Shown here one piece after another: positions 43,401 to 55,400 of a stretch of DNA of 64,000 bases. Where the stretch lies: positions 31,011 through 95,010 of the forward strand of contig NZ_JABFVK010000035.1 of assembly GCF_013362815.1 (NCBI RefSeq), in the 5' to 3' direction. Source of the stretch: Hamadaea sp. (lineage in GTDB: Bacteria > Actinomycetota > Actinomycetes > Mycobacteriales > Micromonosporaceae). The position numbers and the translations under genes are program-made. The notes under the pieces were generated by a model. It ran no database searches. It was not told where the DNA came from and saw nothing but the letters and a program-made list of their open reading frames with translations. Each line of letters opens with the position of its first letter. Positions within the stretch are counted from its first letter, which is position 1.

Positions 43401-46400
43401 GCGGGCTGCTCGACGAGCTGACGCTGGGCGCGCCGCTGCTGCTGCCCGCTCAGGGCGGCGTGCAGCTGCAGGTCAGCGTGGGTGCGCCGGACGACACCGG
43501 CCGCCGCGAACTCGCGGTGTTCGCTCGCGAGAATGCCGACGGTCCGTGGATCAGGCACGCTTCCGGGCGGCTCAGCCCTCGCGTGACCGCCTCCGCGTCC
43601 CCGGTCGGCGAATGGCCGCCGCGAGGTGCGACGGCGGTTCCGCTCGAAGGCGCGTACGACCAGCTGTCGGCGGCCGGGTTGCAGCTCGGTCCGGTTTTCC
43701 GAGGCGTACGCACACTGTGGCGACGCGGCGAGGAGGTTCTGGCCGAAGTCGAGCTGCCCGAGCAGGCTCGATCGGAGGCGGGGCGACTGCGGATGCACCC
43801 GGCGTTGCTGGAGGGCATCGCGCACGCGGCGGTTATGGGCGGCGTACCGGACGGGGCGGTGGCGGAGCCCGCGGCGTGGACCAGCCTGCGGCTGCACGCC
43901 ACGGGTGCGACCACGATCCGGGTCCGGATGGCGTGGGACGCCCGTACGCTCGTCGCGATCGAGGCGGCGGACGAAGCCGGTGACCCCGTGCTCTCGGCGG
44001 ACACGTTGTCCTGGCGGGATCTCGCGATGGACGAGCGGGCCACGGCTCACGCCGCCGACTCGCTCTACCGCGTCGACTGGGTGCCGGTCGCGGCAGCGGA
44101 AACCGGGGAAGTCTCCTGGATCGACTGGGCGTCGATTGTGGACGACGAACCGGTGCCCGACGTCGTCGTGCTGAACGTGCCCGGGGGGCTGCGACCGGAC
44201 GACCTCCGGGCGGCCACTTCCCTGACCCTGGAGGTTCTGCAGCGCTGGCTCGCCGAGGACCGGTACGCCGATGCCAAGCTCGTCGTGCGTACGCGGGGCG
44301 CGGTCGGCGAGGTGACCGATCCCGCCGCGGCCGCAGTATGGGGCCTGGTGCGGTCGGCCCAGTCGGAGAACCCGGGTCAGATCATCCTGCTCGACGGCGA
44401 CGTCGACATCTCTGTCTTGCTCAATTCCGGTGAGCCGCAGGTGCTCGTACGCGACGGGCAGATGTACGCCCCGCGCCTGGCCCGGCTCAGCCCCGCAACC
44501 GAAGCACCCGACTTGAGCACGGGTCCGGTGCTGATCACCGGCGGCACGGGTGCGTTGGGCGCGCTGTTCGCCCGCCACCTGGTCACCGAGTACGGCGTAC
44601 GCGAGCTGCTTCTGGTCGGCCGGGCCGGTCCGGCGGCCCCCGGCGCGGAGTCGCTGAAGGCGGAGCTGACCGAGCTCGGTGCCGACGTCCAGATCGTCGC
44701 GTGCGACGTGGCCGACCGGGAGGCGCTGGCCTCGCTCTTGCACGGCGTACGCCTGACCGGGGTCGTCCACGCCGCCGGTGTGCTGGACGACGGAGTCATC
44801 GGCTCGCTGACGCCGGAGAAGATGGACGCCGTACTGCGGCCAAAAGCCGATGCGGCGTGGAACCTGCACGAACTGACCCAAGACATGAACCTGGCCGCCT
44901 TCGTGCTGTTCTCCGGGGCGGCCGGCCTCCTCGGCTCGCCGGGACAGGGCAACTACGCGGCGGCCAACGCGTACCTCGACGCGCTCGCGAGCTATCGCCG
45001 GTCGGCCGGGTTGGCCGCTCAGTCGCTCGCCTGGGGGCTGTGGTCGCGGGCCGGTCGAATGACGGGTTCGCTGTCGAGCACGGATATCTCCCGGATCTCG
45101 CAGGGCGGCGTCTTCGCACTGGCCGACGACGAAGGGCTGGCCCTGTTCGACGCGGCGCTCGGCACCGGCGAAGCCACCGTCGTTCCGATCCGACTCGACC
45201 TGGCCATGCTGCGCGCCCGGGGCGAGAATATGCCCGACGTCCTGCGTACGCTCGTCCCCCAGGTGCGCCGCCGCACGGCGGGCACGAAGGACGAGTCGGG
45301 TGTGCTGCGCCGGCAGTTGGCGGCGCTGCCCGAGCCGGACTGGGAACGGGCGCTGCTCGACCTGGTGCTCAACCAGGCGGCGCTCGTGCTCCGGTTCGAG
45401 TCCGTACGCTCGCTGATCCCGGACCGGCCGTTCAAGGACCTGGGATTCGACTCGCTGACCAGCGTGGAGTTCCGCAACCGGCTGGCCGCCGCGTCCGGTC
45501 TGCGGTTGCCGGTGACGGTCGTCTTCGACCACCCGACGCCGCTGGCGCTGGCCCGCTATCTGCTGAGCGAAGTCCGCGGCGACGCGGTCGAGGTACGCCC
45601 GGCGACGATCGACGTGAGCACCACCGAGCCGATCGCGATCGTCGGCATGGCCTGCCGATACCCGGGCGGCGCGAACACGCCGGAGGCGCTCTGGCGGATC
45701 GTCGCGGAGGGCCTCGACGTCGTCTCCGGCTTCCCCACCGATCGCGGCTGGGACGGCGAACGCCACTTCGATCCGACCGGGCGACGCCAGGACACCACGT
45801 ACGTGAACCAGGGTGGCTTCCTCTACGGGGCGGCCGAGTTCGACGCGGAGTTCTTCGGAATCAGCCCCAAGGAAGCCCGGACGATGGACCCGCAGCAACG
45901 CCTGCTGTTGGAGACCTCCTGGGAAGCGCTGGAACACAGCGGTGTCGATCCCATGTCACTGAAGGGTTCGCCGACCGGCGTCTTCGTCGGCATGGCCTTC
46001 CACGACTACGCGCACAACAACAGCACCGGGGCCATCGCCTCCGGCCGGGTCGCGTACGTCCTCGGCCTCGAAGGGCCGGCGGTCACCGTCGACACCGCCT
46101 GCTCCTCCTCACTGGTGTCGATGCATTTGGCGATCCAGGCGCTGCGGGCGGGAGACTGCTCGCTGGCACTGGCCGGTGGCGTCGCGGTCATGGCGAGCAT
46201 GGACAACTTCATCGAGTTCTCCCGCCAGCGCGCGCTCTCCCCGGACGGGCGCAGCCGGGCGTTCGCCGCCGCCGCCGACGGCACGAGCTGGTCCGAAGGC
46301 GTCGGCATGCTCCTGCTGGAGCGGCTGTCCGACGCCGAACGCAACGGCCACCGCATTCTCGCCGTGGTACGCGGCTCGGCGGTGAACCAGGACGGTGCGT

Positions 46401-49400
46401 CCAACGGGCTGACCGCGCCGAACGGACCGTCGCAGCAGCGGGTGATCCGGCAGGCGCTGGCCAACGCCCGATTGTCCGCCGCCGACGTCGACGTCGTGGA
46501 AGCGCACGGCACCGGGACAACACTGGGTGATCCCATCGAGGCTCAGGCCCTGTTGGCGACTTACGGCCAGGGGCGGCCGGTCGACCGTCCACTGTGGTTG
46601 GGTTCGCTCAAGTCCAACGTGGGCCATCCGCAGGCGGCTTCCGGGGTCGGTGGCGTCATCAAGATGGTCCTGGCGATGCAACACGGCGTACTGCCCAAGA
46701 CGTTGCACGTCGACGAGCCGACTCCGCACGTGGACTGGTCAGCCGGTTCGGTGGAGTTGCTGACCGAGGCTCGGGAGTGGCCCGAACTCGGGCGTCCGCG
46801 CCGGGCCGGCGTGTCGTCCTTCGGGATCAGCGGAACCAATGCGCACGTGATCATCGAACAGTCCGTCTCCGGGCGGGCCGCGCTACAGGGGGACTCGGGT
46901 AGGGAATCATCCGGTGCGATCGTCCCCTGGGCGCTGTCGGCGAGATCGGCCGAAGGGCTCCGAGCCCAGGCGTCGAAGTTGGCATCCTTTGTGGAATCAG
47001 AGCCCGAACTGCGGCCGGTGGACGTCGGGTACTCGCTGATCACCGAGCGGGCGCTGCTGGAGCACCGGGCCGTCGTCGCCGGGTCCGACCGCGAGGAGCT
47101 GCTGCGCGGACTGGCCGCGCTGTCGACCGCGGAGTCCCGGGCGGTCCGCGCCGAACCGAAGTTGGCGGCGTTGTTCTCGGGCCAAGGTTCGCAGCGGCTC
47201 GGGATGGGCCGGGAGTTGTATGCGGCTTTCCCGGTCTTCGCTTCGGCGTTGTCCGAAGCCGTTACCGAACTCGATCAGCACCTTGATCGGCCGTTGCTCG
47301 ACGTGATGTGGGGCGACGATGCGGAGTTGCTCGATCAGACGGGATACACCCAGGCGGCGTTGTTCGCGGTGGAGACGGCGTTGTTCCGGTTGGCCGAGTC
47401 GTGGGGCGTACGCCCGGACTTCGTGGGCGGGCATTCGATCGGTGAGGTGACCGCCGCGCATGTCGCCGGGGTGCTGTCCTTGGCGGATGCGGCGAAACTG
47501 GTGGCCGCCCGGGGCAGGCTGATGCAGGCGCTTCCTGCCGGTGGGGTGATGGTGTCGGTCGCCGCTCCGGAAGCCGACGTCCTCCCGCTGCTGGCGGACG
47601 GCGGGCTGGTGGACGGCGCGCTGGCGGATGGCGCGTGCGTGGACATTGCGGCGGTCAACGGCTCGGCTTCGGTCGTCTTGTCCGGTGCTGAAGACGCGGT
47701 GACGAGCGTCGTGTCCGTGCTGGAAGAACGGGGCGTGAAGACCAAGCAACTGCGGGTGTCGCACGCGTTCCACTCGGCATTGATGGACCCGATGCTGGAC
47801 GAGTTCCGCGAAGTCCTGAATGGACTGACGTTCACAGAGCCGACGATCCCGGTCGTGTCGAACGTGACCGGCGACTTCACCCCGGTGAACAACCCCGAGT
47901 ACTGGGTCACGCACGTCCGCGACGCCGTCCGATTCGCCGACGGCATCACGACGTTGGAAGCAGCGGGAGCGCAGGTCTTCTTCGAACTCGGCCCGGATGC
48001 CGTGCTCTCCGGAATGGCAGAAGGCCAGGGCACCTTCATCCCGGCTCAGCGGCGAAACCGCGAAGAACCGCTGACGATGGTCAACGCGCTGGGAGCTCTG
48101 CACACCGCCGGTGCCCGGGTGGACTGGAGCGCGTACTTCGCGGGGTCGGGCGCGACCCGGGTCGACCTGCCCACCTACGCCTTCCAGCGTACGCACTATT
48201 GGATGACCGCCGACGAGACGGCAGATCCCGAGTCGGTCGGCCAGGGCGCGGTCGAGCATCCGCTGCTGGGTGCCATGGTGGCGCTGGCCGGATCGGACAG
48301 CCTCGTACTCACCGGCAGGTTGTCGGTGGCGACGCATCCGTGGCTGGCCGATCACCGCATCCTGGACCGGATTCTGCTGCCAGGCACCGGGTTCGTGGAA
48401 CTCGCGGTGCTCGCCGCTGACCACTGTGGATGCCCACTCGTCGAGGAGCTCGTGCTCCACGTTCCCCTCGTCCTGCCGGAGCACGGCGGCGTCCAGGTTC
48501 AGGTCACCGTCGGCGCTCCCACTGACGACGGCATCCGTCCGATCTCCGTGCACGCGCGCCACGAGGACGACGCGAGCGACGACTGGGTGCTGCACGCCGA
48601 CGGGCGGCTCGCGCCCGATGCCACGCAACCGTCCTGGGTGCTCGATCAGTGGCCGCCGACCGGCGCGCAGCACGTCGACCTGACGACCTTCTACGACGAC
48701 CTCGCCGAGGCCGGTCTGGACTATGGGCCCACGTTCCGGGGGCTGCGCAACGCTTGGCTCGCGGACGGGACCGTGCTCGCCGAGGTCGCGCTGTCTGAGA
48801 GTGCCGGCACGGGTGAGTTCGGCGTACACCCCGGTCTGCTCGACGCTGCGCTGCACGCGGTGGCCCTGGGTCGCGCCGAGGCTCAGGTCGCGCTGCCGTT
48901 CGCGTGGTCGAAGGTCGCGCTCCACGCGGCGGGCCAGAGCTCGCTGCGCGTCCAGGTCACTCCGACCCAAGGTGACGCGGTCACGCTCCGGGTCGCCGAC
49001 CAGTCCGGCCGGCCGGTGCTCTCCGTCGAGGCGCTGCTCTCCCGCCCGGTCACCGCCGCGCAGGTCACCCGGCCCAGCGACGCCCTCTTCCGCGTGGAAT
49101 GGTCCCGGTCCGAGGTCGTTCCACAGCAGATCGACTGGTACGCCTTGGACGCGGTCGGGACCAGGGAACTGGCCGACGTGGCGGTCCTCGACCTCACGGC
49201 GTACTCGGATGCCCGGGTCGCGGTGCACGAAGCTCTTCGATCCATCCAGGGTTGGCTGGCCGACGAGCGGGCCGCCGCGACCAGGCTCGTGGTGCTGGCG
49301 GATCGGAGCCTCGCGGGTTCCGCCGTCTGGGGCCTGGTGCGCTCAGCCCAGTCGGAGAATCCCGGTCGCATCGTGCTGGCCGACGCTGGTGTCGCGGATC

Positions 49401-52400
49401 TGCCGTTGCTCATCGGCTCCGGAGAATCGCAGGTCGCGGTACGCGACGGCGAGGTCTTCGTCCCCCGCCTCGTCCGAGTGCCGGCCGCCGGTTCAGGTAT
49501 CGCATGGGACCTGCCCGGTTCGGTGCTGATCACCGGCGGAACGGGCGGCCTCGGTGCGGTCGTCGCGCGGCATGCGGTCGCCCGGGGAGCTTCCTGCGTA
49601 GTGCTCGTGAGCCGTCGTGGCGAGAGTGCGCCGGGGGCGGCCGAACTGGTGGCCGAGCTGCGCGAGAGCGGCGCCGCAGTGGTGGTATGCGCAGCGGACG
49701 TCGCTGATCGAGACGCACTCGTGGAGGTGCTCGGCCAGGTCCCGCCGCAGTTCCCGCTCCGGACCGTGGTGCACGCGGCCGGCGTACTCGATGACGGCGT
49801 CCTTGAATCGCTGACGCCGGAGCGACTGGACGCGGTGCTCGGGCCGAAGATGGACGCCGCGTGGCACCTGCACGAGCTGACCGCGGACCTGGACTTGTCG
49901 GCGTTCGTGCTGTTCTCCGCGGCCGCCGGGGTGCTCGGCGCGCCGGGACAGGGCAACTACGCCGCCGCCAACTCCTACTTGGACGCATTGGCCGCCTTCC
50001 GCGTCGAGCAGGGCCTGCCCGCGCAGTCGATCGCGTGGGGGCTGTGGGAGCAAGAGACCGCGATGACGGCGAGGCTGAGCGAAGCCGATCGCGCTCGGAT
50101 GGCTCGGGCCGGCGTCCTTCCATTGTCCATTGCGGACGGAACGGAGCTTCTCGACGTCGCGGGTGCGGCGGGCGAACCGGCGTTGGTGGCGCTCAAGCTG
50201 GACCCCGGCGCACTGGCGTCGGCCGGGATGATCCCGGATCTTCTGCGTGGCTTGGTACGCGGACGCGCCCGCCGCAAGCTCGGGACCGCGACGTCGGGTG
50301 CGCCGGTGCTCGAAGCCGCGTCTTCGATCGCGTCTGACGAAGAGCGAGCGGCGTTGGCGCTGCGCGTCGTGCTCGACCACGTCGCGGCCGTCCTCGGGCA
50401 CGCCGACGCCTCGCGGATCGACCCCGCGCAAGCCTTCACGAGCTTGGGTTTCGACTCCTTGAGTGCGGTGGAGTTCCGGAACGGCTTGGCGGTGGCGACC
50501 GGGTTGGCGTTGCCGGCGACGCTCGTGTTCGACTATCCGGCTCCCGATGTGCTGGCCCGATTCCTGAGCGACGAACTGGCCGGCCGTTCCTCGGTGGCGA
50601 CTTCCGTCGCGACCACCACGGTCTCGGATGAGCCCCTCGCAATCGTGGGTATGGCGTGCCGGTTCCCCGGTGGAGTCACCTCTCCCGACGAACTGTGGCG
50701 GCTGGTCGCCGACGGCCGGGAGGGCATCGGCGGATTCCCGCTCGACCGGGGCTGGGATCTTGATTCGCTGATCGACCTATCCGGTCGTCGCCCGGAGACG
50801 TCCAGTGTGGACCGCGGCGGCTTCCTGGACAACGCCGGGGGCTTCGATGCGGGCTTCTTCGGGATCTCGCCGAACGAGGCGCTGGCGATGGATCCGCAGC
50901 AGCGGTTGCTTCTCGAGACTTCGTGGGAGGCGTTGGAGCGGGCGGAGATCGATCCGGCCGCGCTGAAGGGCAGCCGGACCGGCGTGTTCGTCGGGATGAT
51001 GTACCACGACTACGCACACAGTGGCGCTTCCGGCGCGGTGGCGTCGGGTCGTCTGTCGTATTGGTTCGGGCTGGAGGGTCCGGCGGTGACGGTGGACACG
51101 GCGTGTTCGTCGTCGCTGGTTGCGTTGCATTTGGCGGGTCAGGCGCTGCGGTCGGGTGAGTGTTCGCTGGCGTTGGTCGGTGGTGTGACGGTGATGTCGT
51201 CGCCGGACTCGTTCGTCGAGTTCTCCCGGCAAGGCGGGTTGGCTCCGGACGGCCGGTGCAAGTCGTTCGCGGATGCGGCCGACGGCACGAGCTGGTCTGA
51301 AGGTGTCGGCATGCTTCTGGTGGAGCGGCTGTCCGAAGCACGCCGCAATGGCCATCGCATCCTGGCCGTGGTACGCGGCTCCGCCGTGAACCAAGACGGT
51401 GCGTCCAACGGGCTGACCGCGCCGAACGGGCCGTCGCAGCAACGGGTGATTCGGCAAGCACTCGCCAACGCCCGGTTGTCCGCCGCCGACGTCGATGCCG
51501 TGGAAGCGCACGGCACGGGCACGACGTTGGGTGATCCGATCGAGGCGCAGGCGCTGCTGGCCACGTACGGGCAGGATCGGGCCGAACCGCTGTGGCTGGG
51601 TTCGCTGAAGTCCAACATCGGGCACGCGCAGGCGGCGGCCGGCGTCGCCGGGATCATCAAGATGGTCCTGGCGATGCGGCACGGCGTACTGCCCCGGACG
51701 CTGAACGTGGACACACCGTCGTCCTACGTGGACTGGTCGGCCGGTGCGGTCGAGCTGCTGACCGAGGCGCGGGAGTGGCCCGATCTCGACCGTCCCCGGC
51801 GCGCCGCCGTGTCGTCGTTCGGGATCAGCGGCACGAACGCCCACGTGATCCTGGAACAAGGCCCGGTTGAGCATGAGGTTCGTGCCGAGTCCGACACTGC
51901 GCTCCCGGTGATCCCCTGGATGCTGTCGGCCCGGACCGGCCCGGCTTTGCGGGCGCAGGCGGCTGCTCTCGCGGCGTACGCGGCGGGGAACGGCGAGCTG
52001 AGCGACCTCGACGTTGCGCGTACGCTCATGCGGCGGCCAGTGCTGGAACACCGGGCGGTGGTCACCGGGTCCAGCCGTGACGAGCTCCTGGCCGCGTTGG
52101 CTTCCGTCGACACGTCTTCGGCTGTGCACACGACGCCATCTGTGGCGGTGCTGTTCTCGGGGCAGGGTTCGCAGCGTCTCGGGATGGGCCGGGAGTTGTA
52201 TGCGGCTTTCCCGGTCTTCTCTGCGGCGTTGAACGAGGTCGTTGGCGCCCTGGACGGCTTGCTGGATCGGCCGTTGCTGGAGGTCATGTGGGGCGACGAT
52301 GCGGAGTTCCTGAACGAGACCGGGTACGCACAGCCGGCGTTGTTCGCGGTGGAGACGGCGTTGTTCCGGCTGACCGAGTCGTGGGGCGTACGCCCGGACT

Positions 52401-55400
52401 TCGTGGGCGGTCATTCGATCGGTGAGGTGACCGCTGCGCACGTCGCCGGGGTGCTGTCCCTATCGGATGCGGCGAAACTGGTGGCCGCCCGGGGCAGGCT
52501 GATGCAGGCGCTCCCATCCGGTGGCGTGATGGTGTCCGTCGCGGCATCCGAGGCCGACGTTCTCCCAATGCTGGCAGACGACGCGCTGGCAGACGGCGCA
52601 CACGTGGACGTCGCGGCGATCAACGGTTCCGCTGCCGTGGTTCTCTCCGGCGCTGAGCAGGCCGTGGCGCGCGTGGTGGCCGAGCTGGAGCGGCGCGGTG
52701 TGAAGACCAAGCAACTGCGGGTGTCGCACGCGTTCCACTCCTCGCTGATGGACCCGATGCTGGATGAGTTCCGCGCAGTCCTGAATGGACTGTCGTTCGG
52801 CGAGGCGACGATCCCGGTGGTGTCGAACGTGACCGGCGACTTCACCCCGGTGAGCGACCCGGAGTACTGGGTGACCCACGTCCGCAACGCGGTCCGGTTC
52901 GCCGACGGGGTTCAGGCGCTGGAATCGGCCGGAGCACGAGTCTTCCTCGAACTCGGGCCAGACGCCGTGCTCTCCGGTATGGCAGAAGGCCAGGGGACCT
53001 TCATCCCGGCGCAGCGGCGTAACCGCGAAGAGGCGGCCACGGTCATCACCGCGCTGGGCGACCTCCACGTGGCGGGTGTGCCCGTCCGCTGGTCCGCCCT
53101 GCTCGGCGAGCGGCGAAGCACCGCCGTCGAGCTGCCGACGTACGCCTTCCAGCGGTCCCATTACTGGCGCGTCGAGGCGGACGCCACCGACCCCGCGGCC
53201 GCCGGGCTCGGCTCGGTGACGCATCCGCTGCTGGGTGCCGCCGTACCCCTGGCCGGGTCGGACGCGCAGGTGTTCACCGGCCGGTTCTCGCTGGCGACCC
53301 ATCCGTGGCTGGCCGACCATCGCATCCTGGGCCAGATGTTGTTCCCCGGGACCGGCCTGGTCGAGCTTGCGCTCCAGGCCGGCGGACGGCTCGACGAACT
53401 CGTGCTGCGAGCGCCGCTCGTCGTGCCCGAGCAGGGCGCGGTGACCATCCAGGTCTCGGTCGGAGCAGGGACGGACAGGGGCACTCGATCCGTGAGCGTC
53501 TACTCGCGGCTGGAGAACGCGGGGGAGTGGACTCTTCACGCGCAGGGCGTACTGAGCGACGAGGCCGATCCGCAGGATTGGGAGCTCGCCGAGTGGCCCC
53601 CGCCCGGTACGCACCCGGTGGACGTCGACGGCTTCTACGCCGGTCTGGCCGAGGCGGACCTCGTCTACGGCCCGGTCTTCCAGGGACTACGAGCTGCCTG
53701 GCGCTCCGATACCGACCTGTACGCCGAAGTCGAGCTGCCCGAAGCGGTCCACGAAGCGGCACAGGCGTACGGGTTGCACCCGGCACTGTTCGATGCAGCG
53801 CTCCATGACCCCCGCATCACGGCGAACCAGAGTGACGGCGAGGCGAAGGTCCCGTTCGCGTGGTCCGGGGTGTCGCTGTTCGCGACCGGCGCGACGCGAC
53901 TCCGGGTTCACCTGCGGAGCCTCGACGGCGACGCGATGTCGCTGCGGTTGGCCGATCCGGCCGGGCGTCCGGTGGCGAGCGTCGTCTCCGTCGCCGTACG
54001 CACAGTGTCGGCCGACCAGCTCGTCCAGTCCGGCCCGGCGATCGCCGATTGTCTGTACCAGGTGGACTGGGTGCCCGGCGACGAGTCCCTCTCGACCGGC
54101 GATCTCGGCCAGGACATCGTGGTTCCCGTCGCCGACACCGCTGGCACTCTTCCGGAGCGGGCTCTGGCGGCCACGACGTCCACGCTCGCGGCGATCCAGT
54201 ACTGGCTGGGCGACGAGCGGTCCTCGGCGGGCCGGATCGTCGTGCTCACCCGTGGCGCTGTGCGGATGTCGACCGCGGATGGCGTGCCCGATCCGGTGCA
54301 GGCCGCGGTATGGGGACTGGTGCGGGCGGCTCAGGCGGAGAACCCGGGCCGCATCGTGTTGGTCGACGCTGTGACGGAGTCTGAGCTGCTCGCCGCCGCT
54401 GTGCAGAGCGGCGCAACCGAGGTGGCGATCCGGGGCGACCGGCTCTGGTTCCCCCGGCTGACCAGGACGCCGATCCCGGAGCACGCTGTGTCCTGGGATC
54501 TGCCCGGCACCGTGTTGATCACGGGCGGCACCGGCGGAGTAGGCGCGGTGGCGGCTCGCCACGTCGTCGATCGGGGTGCCCCTAGCGTCCTGCTGCTGAG
54601 CCGCCGTGGCCCGGCAGCGGAGGGCGCCGAAGAGTTGGCGGCCGATCTACGTACGCGAGGCGCAGTCGTCACGATCGTCGCGGGCGATGCGGCCGACCGG
54701 GAGTCGCTGTCGGCGGCGCTGACGCAGGTTCCTAGTGAGTATCCCCTCGCGGCGGTGGTGCACGCGGCGGGCGTACTCGACGACGGCGTACTCACCTCGC
54801 TGACCCCGGAGAAGGTGAGCACAGTATTCCGGCCGAAGGTGGATGCGGCGTACCTGCTGCACGAGCTGACCCGGGAGCTCGGCCTGTCGAGGTTCGTGCT
54901 GTTCTCCTCGGTCGCCGGTGTACTCGGCGCTCCCGGCCAGGCCAACTACGCGGCGGCGAACGCCTTCCTGGACGCCCTCGCCGCCCTCCGGGCCGAGCAG
55001 GGTCTTCCGGCGCAGTCGGTCGCCTGGGGACTCTGGGCGCAGACCAGTGCGATGACCGCCCACTTGAGCAGCGCCGACCGAGCCCGGATGTCCCGCTCCG
55101 GAGTGCTCGCCCTGTCCGAGGGGGAAGGCACGGCTCTGCTCGACGCCGCAGTCGCCGTCAGCGCGCCCGCATTGATCGCGATGCGCTTGGACGGCTCGGG
55201 CCAGGTCGGTGACGTTCCGGACTTGCTGCGCGGCCTCGTGCGTACGCGTCGGCAGGCCGGAACGGCTCCGGCGGCGGGAGGGCTGGCTCGGCGGGTCCTC
55301 GCCGCTCCGGCCGAGGAACGCGAATCGATCTTGCTGGACGTCGTCCTGACACAGGCCGCCTCCGTCCTCGGTCATCGGGACACGGCGGCGCTCGCTCCCG

